NCBI GenBank assembly: GCA_035471925.1
Contig: DATIPO010000105.1
Location: 4,994-68,993 of the forward strand
DNA from: JANQFM01 sp035471925
Lineage (GTDB): Bacteria; Acidobacteriota; UBA6911; RPQK01; DATIPO01
Length of the DNA stretch: 64,000 nucleotides
Direction: 5' to 3'
Of the stretch, positions 16,400 through 26,047 are shown one piece after another. Numbering within the stretch: position 1 is the stretch's first letter; every line of letters begins with the position of its first letter. Under the pieces are notes generated by a model, which worked only from the letters and a program-made list of their open reading frames with translations, was not told where the DNA came from and ran no database searches. The translations under genes were made by a program, and so were the position numbers.

Positions 16400-19300
16400 T
16401 CAGGAGGCGGTGGGGCGACCGACTGGCGGACGGCCCAGCACCTTGGCCACTTTTTGCAGCAGAGCGTCGGGAGTGAAGGGCTTCTGCATGAAGTTGACGC
16501 CGGACTTGTGCAGGTCGAGTTGATCGAGGACGTCGTCGGTATAGCCGCTTAGGTAGAGCACCTTGACGCCCATGCGGCGACGCGACATGCGCCGGCCCAG
16601 TTCGTAGCCGTTCATGCCGGGCATGATGACGTCGGTGACCAGCAGATCGATGGGTTCCTGAAACTCCTGAGCCACCTTGATGGCATGATGTCCGTCGGTA
16701 GCCGTCAGGACGCGATAGCCGCCGGTCAGCAGAATCTGTCCGGAAAGCTCGCGCACCGCATTGTCATCCTCCACCAGCAGGACGGTGGGAGTCTTGCGGC
16801 CCCGGTTGCTGAGGGTGCCGTTCTGAGCCGGATGCAGATCGGTGATGGGGCGCCCGGCAGGCTGATCCAATCCCTCGACATCGGCCCCCGGGGCGGCATT
16901 CCTTTGCTCCCCTCGGACCTCTGCCGCCTGAGGCAGGTAGACGGTAAAGGCGGTGCCTTTTCCGACTTGACTCTCGACGCTCACGGCGCCGCCATTCTGA
17001 CGGACGATGGCGTAGATGGTCGAGAGCCCCAGTCCGGTGCCTTTATCCATTTCCTTGGTGGTAAAGAAGGGTTCGAATATGCGCTTCTGGGTCGCCTCGT
17101 CCATTCCGATGCCGGTATCGGAAACCCTCAACTGCACGTATTCTCCCGGCTCGATCCCCATGCCTTCGCTTTGGTCGCGGTCCAGCGAGAGCGCAGAGCT
17201 CCGAATCGAAAGGCGCCCTCCTCCGGGCATGGCGTCCCTGGCGTTGACCACCAAGTTCATCACCACCTGTTCCAATTGTCCGGGGTCGATCTTGATCTGA
17301 CCCGTTCGATCCGAGAATTCGGTGGAGAGTTCGATGTCCTCGCCGATCAGGCGGCGAATCAAGCCGCCGATCTCCTCCAGGCTCTCGTTCAGTTCGATGG
17401 TGCGTCCCTGCAGGACTTGGCGTCGGCTGAAGGCCAGAATTTGCCCGGTTAAGAGCGAAGCGCGGTCTCCAGCCTTCTTGATCTGCTCCACAAACTCGCG
17501 GAAGGGCGTATCACGGTCGAGTTCGGTGAGCACCATGTCGCTGTAACCATTGATGACCGAGATCAGGTTGTTGAAATCGTGGGCGATTCCGCCCGCCAGG
17601 GCCCCGATGCTCTCCATCTTCTGAGCCTGCAGGAGCTGCAGTTCGATCTGCTTTCGCTCGCTATCGTCGAGCAGGTGGCCCTGTATCTCCTCCAAGCGGC
17701 CATCTTCGCTGCGCACCGCGAAGGCGTTGGTGAGCACGTCGAGGACGTGTCCGTCCTGGTGCAGCATGCGGATGGTGCGGCCTTGAATCTGGCCTTCCTC
17801 CTCCAGCGCCTCCAAGATGTCGTTTTTGTGGCGGGAATCTTCCAGGAGCTGAAACAAGTTGGCCCTGCCGGCGCGTTCGACCGAGCTGAACCCGAAGAGC
17901 CGTGCGAAAGCTGGATTGCAGGCCATGAGGACGCCTTGTCCATCGGCCACGAAGTTGCCCGTGAGAGCGCTGTTGAAGAGGCGGCGGAAACGTTGCTCAC
18001 TGTCCCTCAAGGCCGACTCGGCCTCTTTTCGGTGAGTGACGTCGAGGGCGTTGACCACCAAGTGAGAACGTCCGTCCTCGAATTCCACCGAGTGGACGGA
18101 AGCCTCCAGAATCCGCCAGGATCCGTCCTGATGGCGGAAGCGGGCGCTGAACTGATGCTGGGAGGACAGCGTCTGCCAGGCCGGTGCCAGCCGGGTGCGG
18201 ACTTGGGCCACGTCGTCTGGGTGGATCCAGTCGTAGTAGGAAGTTCCCTCCATCTCCTCTGACGAGCGCTGCAAAAGCCGTTCCACGGCGGGACTCTGAT
18301 AGTGGATGTTGCCGTCCGCGTCGAGCACGGTAATCGATTCGCGGGCGTTTTCGATCAGGGACCGGAAGTGCTCTTCCCGGCGCCGCACCAGGCGATGATG
18401 GTGAAGTGCCAATCCGGCCAGGCTGAAAATCCACACGGCGGCCAGGAGCAACACCAGGGGATGTCGGTAAATGGGAGGCGAAACATCGAATTCGACCGAG
18501 GCCCGGGACGGCTCGCTCAAGTTGCCGAAAAGGCTCCTGGATTGAACCTGAAAGCGGTGAGCTCCTGATTTCAGGCCATTGAAGCGGACTTCCCTGCTGG
18601 TCGACCAGTCCGACCAGGCACCGTCATCGAGACGATATCGGGTGAGGACCGCGGCCGCGGGAATCTCGCCGCGGTAGGCTAGCGCCTGCCAACTGAAAAA
18701 GAACTGATTGGGGCTAAGGACGGGTTCCCTCAAAATCACCAACGGGGCCGGACTGGCTGCCTCCTGCAAGCTCAGTTCGGCCACTCCGGAGCGCGTCCCG
18801 ACCAGGATCCGGCCCGACAAGGGCAACAAGGGCCAGACACGAGGATTCTCAAGTCCCTGCAGCTTGCCGAAGTTGGAGAAGCGGCCGTCCTTGAGGCGGC
18901 TGATGCCGTCTTCCGTGGCGATCCACATGCTGCCGTCCGGTGCGGGAGCCACTTCCCAGACACGCTCGTCGACAAGGCCGTCCTGGGTACCGAAGTAGTG
19001 AGGCTGGCCCTGGGCGTCGAGATATCCCAATCCGCTCAGCTTGTGGGCGAACCAGACCTTGCCTTGGGGCGTCACAGCCAGGGAATAGACGCGGTCGCGG
19101 CGCAGGCCTCGCCCGCGGTTCCAGTGTCGCCAGGCGCCCTGGGAGTAGCGGCTGAGTCCGCCCCGGGTGGCGAACCAATAGGCTCCGTCGGGACCTTCCG
19201 CGAAATCGTAAACACGGTCGTCAATCAGTCCGCGGTCGGTGTCCCAGCGGGTGAACTGGCCATCCCGCAAGTGGAAGGCGCCGGGATCGCCGATTCCGTC

Positions 19301-20635
19301 CACCACGCCCAGGCCCAGGAACCAGAGCCCGCCCCTCCCGTCGGGCCGAATGCGGTGAACGCGGGGCGCTTCCAGGCCCTGGGTTGGCCCGAAGTGGCGC
19401 CACTGCCCTTGCTTCCAGCGGAAGGCGCCCGTGAAGGAGCTGCCCGAGCCGACCCAAACGCCGCCCTGGCTGTCTTGAGCCAATGCCGTCACATTGCCCA
19501 AGTCGGTCCCCGCCGCGCTCTTAATGACCTCGCTTGTCCCGTCGGCCCAGCGGACCAAGAGGCCGCCGGAGGTGCCCACCCAAATGTTCTCTTCTCTGTC
19601 GACCAGCAATTCGTTGACCTGCTGCTCGAGGCTGGTCCGGGATTCGGCCCAGTTGACCCATCGGCGCGAAGAGAGACGGCAAAGAGAAAGGCCGGCTTCC
19701 GAGCCGACCCAAAGGTCTCCATTGCGCTGAAATTTCAGAAAGGCGGGGTTGACGAGTTCAGTGGGGACGTTTTCGACGGGAGTCCAGGATTCTCCCTGGA
19801 AGACTTCGATGCGCCCGTCGCTGTAGGCTGCCAGTACATCTCCGTCGGGCGAGACTGCGGCGGCCACGGTCCGGCGTCCGCCGGTATCGACAAGCCTTGG
19901 AGAGCTGTCCATCCGCGTCCACATCCAAAGGCGTTCGAGCTTGCAGCCCAGTGCCAAAGTCTTGTCGCCCGCCAAGTCGTCGCTCACCGCGCAGACCGGA
20001 TGCCCGATCACCCGGCGCCATTCGCGTCCCTGCAATTGAAACAACCCGTTGCTGGCTGAGGCCCAGAGACGCCCGCTGCTGGTGCGTTTCACAAACCGCA
20101 CGTGAACGTCCTCGCTGGGCAAGCCCTCAGTAGGCTGGACACGGCGGTCGTCGCCGAGCCGGTAGAAGCCTGTCCGAGCGGCCAAAAGTATGCGATTCGA
20201 TTCCATGGCCGCGGCCGACAGGATCCGCAGCGGACGGCCTTGGAAAGAGACGTCCAAGTTCTCGACGCCATCCCGGTTGATCAGATGCAACCGGCCTTCC
20301 AGCGTCAGCAACACCCCTTCGCCGGGGGCGGAAGCCAGCGAAGGCGTTTGGGCGGGATCCCACTGGAGTTCTTCCACCAGCCTCCAACGGAAGTCGTCGT
20401 GGTAGGCCAAACCCTCCTCAGAAAGGGCCCACAGAGTGCCGTCATCAGCTTCTGCCAAGGCCTTGATCCGCTCTGCCGGGAGTCCGCCCTGCATGGCGAA
20501 GTGAGACCATCTCCAGGCCTGATCGATGCGGTTCGGCACAGCTTGGGAGAATGCATGGAGACACAGCAGGGTCAAGAGCCCCAGACTTGCCTTGACCAGC
20601 TTCTTTTCGGATATTCGACAACCGTTGCGTTTCAC
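16400..20635 (-). CDS. Hybrid sensor histidine kinase with two-component propeller, PAS domains and receiver
   Basis: This very long protein (about 1,411 residues) begins with a signal-like hydrophobic stretch. About 14 short WVGT/GGL-type propeller repeats follow, with a Y_Y_Y domain and one transmembrane helix. Inside the cell are two PAS domains, HisKA with the phospho-accepting histidine in GGIAHDFNNL, HATPase (NARDAMPGGG, DTGIGMD, GTGLGLSTIY) and a C-terminal receiver (LLVEDDNAV, VTDVIMPGMNG). Such one-protein two-component systems sense extracellular, often polysaccharide-related signals and usually pass phosphate to a partner. No cognate regulator is next to it. The start is uncertain: a GTG at 20635 or a TTG at 20665, neither with a strong ribosome binding site. 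Confidence 0.88.
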   Translation of the reverse strand: MKRNGCRISEKKLVKASLGLLTLLCLHAFSQAVPNRIDQAWRWSHFAMQGGLPAERIKALAEADDGTLWALSEEGLAYHDDFRWRLVEELQWDPAQTPSLASAPGEGVLLTLEGRLHLINRDGVENLDVSFQGRPLRILSAAAMESNRILLAARTGFYRLGDDRRVQPTEGLPSEDVHVRFVKRTSSGRLWASASNGLFQLQGREWRRVIGHPVCAVSDDLAGDKTLALGCKLERLWMWTRMDSSPRLVDTGGRRTVAAAVSPDGDVLAAYSDGRIEVFQGESWTPVENVPTELVNPAFLKFQRNGDLWVGSEAGLSLCRLSSRRWVNWAESRTSLEQQVNELLVDREENIWVGTSGGLLVRWADGTSEVIKSAAGTDLGNVTALAQDSQGGVWVGSGSSFTGAFRWKQGQWRHFGPTQGLEAPRVHRIRPDGRGGLWFLGLGVVDGIGDPGAFHLRDGQFTRWDTDRGLIDDRVYDFAEGPDGAYWFATRGGLSRYSQGAWRHWNRGRGLRRDRVYSLAVTPQGKVWFAHKLSGLGYLDAQGQPHYFGTQDGLVDERVWEVAPAPDGSMWIATEDGISRLKDGRFSNFGKLQGLENPRVWPLLPLSGRILVGTRSGVAELSLQEAASPAPLVILREPVLSPNQFFFSWQALAYRGEIPAAAVLTRYRLDDGAWSDWSTSREVRFNGLKSGAHRFQVQSRSLFGNLSEPSRASVEFDVSPPIYRHPLVLLLAAVWIFSLAGLALHHHRLVRRREEHFRSLIENARESITVLDADGNIHYQSPAVERLLQRSSEEMEGTSYYDWIHPDDVAQVRTRLAPAWQTLSSQHQFSARFRHQDGSWRILEASVHSVEFEDGRSHLVVNALDVTHRKEAESALRDSEQRFRRLFNSALTGNFVADGQGVLMACNPAFARLFGFSSVERAGRANLFQLLEDSRHKNDILEALEEEGQIQGRTIRMLHQDGHVLDVLTNAFAVRSEDGRLEEIQGHLLDDSERKQIELQLLQAQKMESIGALAGGIAHDFNNLISVINGYSDMVLTELDRDTPFREFVEQIKKAGDRASLLTGQILAFSRRQVLQGRTIELNESLEEIGGLIRRLIGEDIELSTEFSDRTGQIKIDPGQLEQVVMNLVVNARDAMPGGGRLSIRSSALSLDRDQSEGMGIEPGEYVQLRVSDTGIGMDEATQKRIFEPFFTTKEMDKGTGLGLSTIYAIVRQNGGAVSVESQVGKGTAFTVYLPQAAEVRGEQRNAAPGADVEGLDQPAGRPITDLHPAQNGTLSNRGRKTPTVLLVEDDNAVRELSGQILLTGGYRVLTATDGHHAIKVAQEFQEPIDLLVTDVIMPGMNGYELGRRMSRRRMGVKVLYLSGYTDDVLDQLDLHKSGVNFMQKPFTPDALLQKVAKVLGRPPVGRPTAS

Positions 20636-20777
20636 CTTGACGATGCTATCAAACCGCCAAAGCAAAAAGGGAAAATTTCAGTGCTTTCATAGAGACAAAC
20701 GAAGGACTCCATCTGTAGGAGCGGGCTTCGATTGCAATCCGGTTGTGCTAGGATCGAGAATAGAGTCAGGTGAAGCC

Positions 20778-21761
20778 ATGAACGGACTTTCCCAAGAGAC
20801 GGCGCGGCATCCGTCGCCTTCCGCTCCCGAGCCGGACCCCAGGGTTCGAGAAGAGCCCGAGGAAGACTCCCAGGACGAGGAGGAACTGAGTCCGCCGCTG
20901 GGCGAGAGGGCCGCCGAGTTTCTGCGTCTTTGCCGCCGCATCATTGTGGCCACCTACCGTCATTGCTCCAAGACGGAGCTGTCGATGATGGCGGCCTCGC
21001 TTTCATATATCAGCATCCTCTCCCTGTTGCCTCTGGCCGCCATCGGCTTCGTAGCTTTCGAGTACCTGGGAGGCTTGGAACGCCTGGTTGACATGATCAG
21101 GCCCTTGATGCGGCAGTATCTGGCGCCGGGCATGACCGACCGGGTCATCGGAGCCATCCAGGAAATCAAGGTGAGGGCCTTGGGAACGGGCGGCATCATC
21201 GGGCTGATTCTGGCCAGCATGGCCCTCTTCTCAAGCGTGGAATCTGCCATCAACAAAGTGTGGAAGATCAAGTTGCGCCGCTCCCTCGTCCGGCGCATTA
21301 CCTTCTATGGACTCTTCCTGCTGCTGGGGCCGCTTGTGCTTGCGGTGACCGGACTGGCCATTTCCCGCACCCTTTTTCTCAGGAGCCTGGTCCCTCTGGG
21401 ATGGTGGGGTTTGGTGCTCAGCCTGGGCTTCTTCCTGCTCACCATCGCCATCTTCTACGTGATGTACAAGTTCATCCCCGACCGGCCGGTGGACCGGAAT
21501 CCGGCCTTGACGGCTGCCATTTTCTCCGCGACGTCTCTGCAGATCGCCCGCTGGGGATTCTCGGTCTACACCTCTGAAATTGCCGCCTTCACCGATTACT
21601 ACAACAAGATTTACGGCGGATTGGCAGCCGTGGCCCTGCTGATTATCTGGATCTTCATCGCCTGGCTTGTAGTCTTAGTCGGCACCAGCCTGTCAGTGGT
21701 GATGCAGCACCGCTTGGAAGCCCAGCGCCAGACCCTGGCTCAGCACGACTTCGAAGATTGA
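20778..21761 (+). CDS. YihY/virulence factor BrkB family inner-membrane protein
   Basis: The 327-residue protein has an acidic, proline-rich cytoplasmic N-terminus of about 60 residues and six hydrophobic helices. The family hallmarks are AASLSYISILSLLPL in the first helix, FSSVESAINKVW, FIPDRPV and YNKIYGGLAAVALLIIWIF. Members were once annotated as ribonuclease BN, but they are membrane proteins of unknown function. The ATG at 20778 has AGGTGAAG upstream. The gene converges on sppA with a 9-bp gap. Confidence 0.87.
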   Translation: MNGLSQETARHPSPSAPEPDPRVREEPEEDSQDEEELSPPLGERAAEFLRLCRRIIVATYRHCSKTELSMMAASLSYISILSLLPLAAIGFVAFEYLGGLERLVDMIRPLMRQYLAPGMTDRVIGAIQEIKVRALGTGGIIGLILASMALFSSVESAINKVWKIKLRRSLVRRITFYGLFLLLGPLVLAVTGLAISRTLFLRSLVPLGWWGLVLSLGFFLLTIAIFYVMYKFIPDRPVDRNPALTAAIFSATSLQIARWGFSVYTSEIAAFTDYYNKIYGGLAAVALLIIWIFIAWLVVLVGTSLSVVMQHRLEAQRQTLAQHDFED

Positions 21762-21770
21762 CATCATCGC

Positions 21771-23558
21771 TCAGCGGATGAAGAGGTCGTGCTCCAAGCG
21801 GGCATAGACCCCGTTGGGATCATTGAGCTTGCGCAGCCGCTCCACAACCGAGTAGACCCGTCGCATTTCGCGCTCGAGCATGCCGGGAGTCGCAACCTGA
21901 TCGTTTCCGTCCTCGAGCATCTCCATGATCGTCTCGGAGAGGTCTTTCTTCCTCTGATAGAAGCGCAGGCGGTAGTTGTCACCCAACTGAGAACGGTCCG
22001 CCGCCGAAGCGATGGCGTCCTGCAAAGACCCCAGGTTGTCGACCAGCCCCAACTTCTGAGCCTCGCTGCCCGACCACACCCGGCCTTGAGCGATCTCGTG
22101 GACTTTCTCAACACTCATCCCCCGTCCTTCGGCCACCTTGTTGAGGAATTGCTCGTAGATCTGGTTGACGAAGCCCTGCAGGATTTCCCTTTCGCGCTCG
22201 TTCAGAGGACGGAAGGGTGTAGCGATATCGGCATGGGGATTAGTCTTGGCTGTGTCGAAGGTGACGCCGACATCGTTGAAGAGTTCCTTGACGTTGGGAA
22301 GCATGCCAAAGACGCCGATGGAGCCAGTGATGGTATTGGGCTGGGCGATGATTTCATCGGCGTAAGTTGAGATCCAATAACCGCCCGAGGCGGCCACGGC
22401 GCCCATCGAAACCACGAAAGGCTTGCCCGCCTCCTTGATCAAGCGCGTCTCGCGCTGAATGACTTCCGACGCCATGGCGCTTCCGCCCGGACTGTTGACC
22501 CTCATCACAACGGCTTTAACGTCGTCGTCATCGCGGGCCCTGCGCAGCAGCTTGGCCAGAGAATCGCCTCCCACGTCGGTCTTGCTGTTGCCGTCAACGA
22601 TCTCGCCCTCGGCGTAGACCACGGCAATGTAGCCGCCGCTTCCCCGACTGCGGACGGCGGCTTCAGCGTATTGGCTGATGCCGATGCTGGCGAAGCTGTC
22701 CTCGTCGGCGGTATCGGTCAGTTCCTGCAAATGCTGGCGCACGGCGTCGAAATGGGTCACTTCATCGGCCAGTTGGAACTCGAGGGCTTCCTGGGCCTTC
22801 AAAGCCACCTTTTCGTTGGCCACAACCAGCAGGTTTTCCAGCGAGACTCCCCGCGACACGGAAACGGCTTCCAGGAAGGGATTGAAGACATCGTTGAGCA
22901 GCATCTCGGTCTGACGGCGGTTCTCGGGGCTCATCTTTTCCAGCATGAAGGGTTCCACCGCCGCCTTGAATTTACCCACGCGCAGGATCTGCATGTCGAT
23001 GCCGTATTTCTCCATGGCGCGGGCGAAAAAGATCTGCTCACTGGCCAGTCCGTTCAACTCCAGGGCTCCCAGGGGATGAATCTTGACGGAATCGGCCACC
23101 GAGGCCACATAGTAATCCGCTTCGCCGTAGGAGCGGCTGTAGGAGAGGACTTCTTTGCCCGACTCCTTGAAGCGCTCCAGCTCTTCGCGGACTTCCTTGA
23201 GGGCGGCCCAGCCGGAAGCATATCCGGGACGGGAGGCGGGACCTCTGACCAGCACAGCCTTGATGCGGTCGTCCTCAGAGGCCGTGCGCAGCGATTCAAG
23301 CACCGTGCGCAAAGCCACCGTTTTCACCGGCGGAGAACCGGTCATGGCCTGGCGCAAGATCTGCTCCGGATCCTCAACGTAGGGGCGGTCCGAAATGGGC
23401 TTGGTCAGGTCGAGCACCAGGACCGCCTTGGAGGGAACGCTCGGTGCCTCGTCGGAGGAGAGGGCCGCAATAAAAATCATCAAAATGAAAAAACACCCGC
23501 CGGCAACCAGTACCAGCGCGGCCAAAGTCCCGAGAAAGCTCTTCAGGAAATCCTTCAT
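21771..23558 (-). CDS. sppA: Signal peptide peptidase SppA, 67-kDa type
   Basis: The 595-residue protein has an N-terminal membrane anchor (residues 12-33) and two tandem S49 domains, as in E. coli SppA. The catalytic dyad is visible as Lys198 in GKFKAAVEPF of the first domain and Ser360 in NSPGGSAMAS of the second. The enzyme faces the periplasm and degrades signal peptides left in the inner membrane. AGGAGTGATGTC precedes the ATG. It converges with the YihY-like gene. Confidence 0.93.
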   Translation of the reverse strand: MKDFLKSFLGTLAALVLVAGGCFFILMIFIAALSSDEAPSVPSKAVLVLDLTKPISDRPYVEDPEQILRQAMTGSPPVKTVALRTVLESLRTASEDDRIKAVLVRGPASRPGYASGWAALKEVREELERFKESGKEVLSYSRSYGEADYYVASVADSVKIHPLGALELNGLASEQIFFARAMEKYGIDMQILRVGKFKAAVEPFMLEKMSPENRRQTEMLLNDVFNPFLEAVSVSRGVSLENLLVVANEKVALKAQEALEFQLADEVTHFDAVRQHLQELTDTADEDSFASIGISQYAEAAVRSRGSGGYIAVVYAEGEIVDGNSKTDVGGDSLAKLLRRARDDDDVKAVVMRVNSPGGSAMASEVIQRETRLIKEAGKPFVVSMGAVAASGGYWISTYADEIIAQPNTITGSIGVFGMLPNVKELFNDVGVTFDTAKTNPHADIATPFRPLNEREREILQGFVNQIYEQFLNKVAEGRGMSVEKVHEIAQGRVWSGSEAQKLGLVDNLGSLQDAIASAADRSQLGDNYRLRFYQRKKDLSETIMEMLEDGNDQVATPGMLEREMRRVYSVVERLRKLNDPNGVYARLEHDLFIR

Positions 23559-23646
23559 GACATCACTCCTAGAGGAGAAGAGGGCAACTAAGTTCCGTCT
23601 GCCATTCTACTACGAGCGGCGGACGCTTCTATTCGAAGGCAGGCAA

Positions 23647-23874
23647 TCAGCCCCGGCCCGGACTGCGGGGGTCGGGCCGCGGCGGCTCCTCAACCGGCGG
23701 ACGGTCCTCACCGGGAGGCCGTCCCGGACCGGGCGGATCGGGCGGCCTGCGCACCGGCGGACGGTGGGGCTGGTCGGGAGGCGGCGGCGGTCCGCCGGGC
23801 GGCTTCGGTCCAGGCGGCTGGACGGGAGGCGGTTTCCTGCGTCCCGGTTGCTGAAGTTCGATCTGCGGCTTCAT
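23647..23874 (-). CDS. Small proline-rich protein, possible
   Basis: A 75-residue frame with more than 40 percent proline and many arginines begins MKPQIELQQPGRRK. It resembles small proline-rich hypothetical proteins found in GC-rich genomes, but low-complexity GC-rich DNA can also give such a frame. GGAGT lies 12 bases upstream, which is a long spacing. It sits alone between sppA and the sigma-54 activator, both also leftward. No signal peptide or fold is recognisable. Confidence 0.4.
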   Translation of the reverse strand: MKPQIELQQPGRRKPPPVQPPGPKPPGGPPPPPDQPHRPPVRRPPDPPGPGRPPGEDRPPVEEPPRPDPRSPGRG

Positions 23875-23945
23875 AACGATTCAGACTCCATGGGTTGATC
23901 GGTCATCCCGGCGCGATTCATTAGGAGGGATTGCTCAAGGCGGGC

Positions 23946-25313
23946 CTAGAGACCGTACTTCTTGATCTTACTGCGCACAGTCTTGACGTCGATTTCCAGG
24001 ATGCGGGCCGTCTGGCTCTTATTGCGGCCGGTTTTGGACAGCGTCTTGCGCAGGATTTCTTTTTCAGCGTCGGCCAGGGACGTCCCGATGGGGATGACGA
24101 TGCCGTCGGGCGACTCCTCGCCGCCGGGCTCCAGTTCGCCCCGCAGGGGAGCGGGAAGCTCGCTGGGCTGGATGAATCCGCGCCGAGTCATCACGACGGC
24201 CCGCTCCACCACGTTCTTCAGTTCCCGCACGTTGCCAGGCCAGTGGTGATGCTCCAGCCTCCGCAAAGTGGCCGGATCGAGCCCCTCCACCTGAAAGCCG
24301 TGCTTTTGATTGAACTGCTGGATGAAATACTGGGCCAAGAGCTCGACATCGCCTTCCCGCTCGCGCAGGGCAGGCAGGTCAACGTTGAAAACATTGATCC
24401 GGTAGTACAGGTCCTCGCGCAACTGTCCCTCTTTGAGAACCTTCTTGACCGGGCGGTTGGTGGCCGCCACCAAGCGGACGTCGAAGGAGCGTTCCTTCTC
24501 GCCTCCCAAACGCCGCACGCGCCCGGTTTCCAGCACCCGCAGAAGCTTCGGCTGCAGGGAGACCGGCATTTCGGCGATCTCATCGAGGAAGAGGATGCCG
24601 CCGTCGGCCATTTCGAAGCAGCCGGCCCGGGATTGTTCGGCTCCCGTAAAGGCCCCTTTGACGTGTCCGAAAATCTGGCTTTCGATCAGATCCTCAGGAA
24701 AGGCGGCGCAATTCATGCTGATCATGGGACCTTCGCTGCGCGGGCTCATCTTGTGGATGGTCTCGGCCACCAGTTCCTTGCCGGTTCCGCTTTCTCCCGT
24801 GACCAGCACCGAGGTTTCATTGGCGGCCAGAACCTTGACCAGATCGTAGACCTTGCCCATAGCCTTGCTGGCTCCTACGAAAGGTCCGAAGATGGTCTGA
24901 GGTCCGAGTTTTGAGGAGAGGCGGGCGATCGACTGGCGCAGGTCGATTTCTTTGCTGACGCGCTCCAACTGGTCGCGCAGCGTCTCCCAGTCAACGGGGT
25001 AAACCGCGAAATCAGCGGCGCCGGCCTTGACGGCTCCTACGGCATCGTCGATCTCGGCTTCCTCGCACAGAGCCAGCACCGCCCGGCGCTTGCTGTGGCG
25101 TGAACCGGCCCGTTCAACCAGTTCCTCGGCCGACCATTGGGCGAATCCGCAGCGGATCACCACGATGTCGGGGGAAAAGGCCTTGAGGGCCTTCTGAAAA
25201 TTCTTCTCGTTGGCGGCCCGTTGAACGGAATAGCCCCACATGGCGATCTTCTTCTCCAACTGGTGGGCTGAGGACGATTCCGGTTCGGCGACCAGTATCC
25301 GTATCTGCGACAT
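23946..25313 (-). CDS. NtrC-family sigma-54 activator with a degenerate receiver domain
   Basis: The 455-residue protein has a receiver-like N-terminus (1-120), an AAA+ domain and a Fis-type helix-turn-helix at the C-terminus (NKSQTARILEID). The AAA+ core is intact: Walker A GESGTGKE (173-180), the sigma-54 contact loop GAFTGA (220-225) and LFLDEIAEM. The receiver is not: the phospho-acceptor aspartate is Arg54, the conserved lysine is Tyr105, the threonine is replaced in ALCEEA, and the acidic pair is EPE. Phosphorylation control is therefore unlikely; ligand or protein binding may replace it. It lies 63 bp behind the coiled-coil gene on the same strand, and a sigma-54 promoter for mscS stands in the divergent gap beyond. 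Confidence 0.88.
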   Translation of the reverse strand: MSQIRILVAEPESSSAHQLEKKIAMWGYSVQRAANEKNFQKALKAFSPDIVVIRCGFAQWSAEELVERAGSRHSKRRAVLALCEEAEIDDAVGAVKAGAADFAVYPVDWETLRDQLERVSKEIDLRQSIARLSSKLGPQTIFGPFVGASKAMGKVYDLVKVLAANETSVLVTGESGTGKELVAETIHKMSPRSEGPMISMNCAAFPEDLIESQIFGHVKGAFTGAEQSRAGCFEMADGGILFLDEIAEMPVSLQPKLLRVLETGRVRRLGGEKERSFDVRLVAATNRPVKKVLKEGQLREDLYYRINVFNVDLPALREREGDVELLAQYFIQQFNQKHGFQVEGLDPATLRRLEHHHWPGNVRELKNVVERAVVMTRRGFIQPSELPAPLRGELEPGGEESPDGIVIPIGTSLADAEKEILRKTLSKTGRNKSQTARILEIDVKTVRSKIKKYGL

Positions 25314-25376
25314 CCGAGCTTACTATACCGAAGATGGGAAAAACGTGAGATCGAAGCGCCGGCAGGGCGCAGTATC

Positions 25377-25658
25377 TCAGGAAATCTGCTGGGAAGCGTG
25401 ACGAAGAGACTCTTCGAGTTGCCGAAAAGCTTGTTCGACGCCCGATTTGAGTTCCTTCCACTCCTCCTCTCCGGCCTCGCGCAGGGACTCGACCATCTGC
25501 CGCACGGCCTCTTCGCGCCGCCGCAAGGACGCCAGTTGAGCCCGAAGCCGCTCGTCGGCGCCGTTGTTTTGGGCTTTCTCATTCAGCCGCGCTATCCGGT
25601 CCTTCCATTCGTCGAGGCGTGTACACCTGGATTGAATATACTCCTTGACCTCTTGCAT
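25377..25658 (-). CDS. Small coiled-coil protein, sll1863-like
   Basis: The 93-residue product is almost entirely charged heptad helix (QSRCTRLDEWKDRIARLNEKA, then LRRREEAVRQMVESL, then EEWKELKSGVEQAFRQLEESL). The W-K-x(3)-V-x(2)-A-x(3)-L pattern near the end is typical of small stress-associated coiled-coil proteins of the sll1863 type. It probably oligomerises in the cytoplasm. The ATG at 25658 has a strong GGAGGAACC. The activator gene follows 63 bp later, so the two are likely one transcript, divergent from mscS. Confidence 0.75.
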   Translation of the reverse strand: MQEVKEYIQSRCTRLDEWKDRIARLNEKAQNNGADERLRAQLASLRRREEAVRQMVESLREAGEEEWKELKSGVEQAFRQLEESLRHASQQIS

Positions 25659-25752
25659 GGTTCCTCCGTGAGACGCCCGGTCGCTTTGGGGCAAGAGGTG
25701 GTTTTGCCGCAGCAGACCGAAGCGTCCGCAAGGGTTAGAGACGCAAAGTCGA

Positions 25753-25765
25753 TTCCACTCTGGAA
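25753..25765. promoter_or_regulatory. Inverted repeat, possible activator site for mscS
   Basis: TTCCA-CTC-TGGAA is a perfect short palindrome about 220 bp upstream of the sigma-54 promoter. That distance is compatible with an enhancer site reached by DNA looping. The motif is short and could be chance. Confidence 0.3.
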
Positions 25766-25980
25766 GGGAGACGGTTCCACGGTGGCCGCCTTCGACTCAT
25801 CGGAAGGCTGTCCGGGGACTGGCGCGATCTGGTGCGGCGATGATCCGCCTCGCGCGGGCGTCGCAGCGGTCATGTACGGCACCCACTAGGGAATCCTTCC
25901 TCAGACAAATTTCTCTACCCAGCCGGTTCAGCACCCCTCCAAGTGCCGTAAACAGCAAGTCGGCCGCGAACCTGACGGCT

Positions 25981-25996
25981 TGGCACCAGCTTTGCG
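25981..25996 (+). promoter_or_regulatory. Sigma-54 promoter of mscS
   Basis: TGGCACCAGCTTTGCG matches TGGCAC-N5-TTGC exactly in both the -24 and -12 elements, with correct spacing. Initiation near 26007 would give a leader of about 40 bases to the ATG at 26048. Confidence 0.7.
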
Positions 25997-26047
25997 TGAT
26001 GGCGGGTGCGGGCCAGCAACCCTCTCGATGAAAGGAACAGCAACCTA

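Larger units (their letters stand above)
25659..26047. other. Divergent regulatory region between the coiled-coil/activator genes and mscS
   Basis: These 389 bases contain no supported gene. They hold the sigma-54 promoter at 25981-25996, an inverted repeat at 25753-25765 and a weaker GGCG/CGCC repeat near 25836-25851. Confidence 0.6.
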
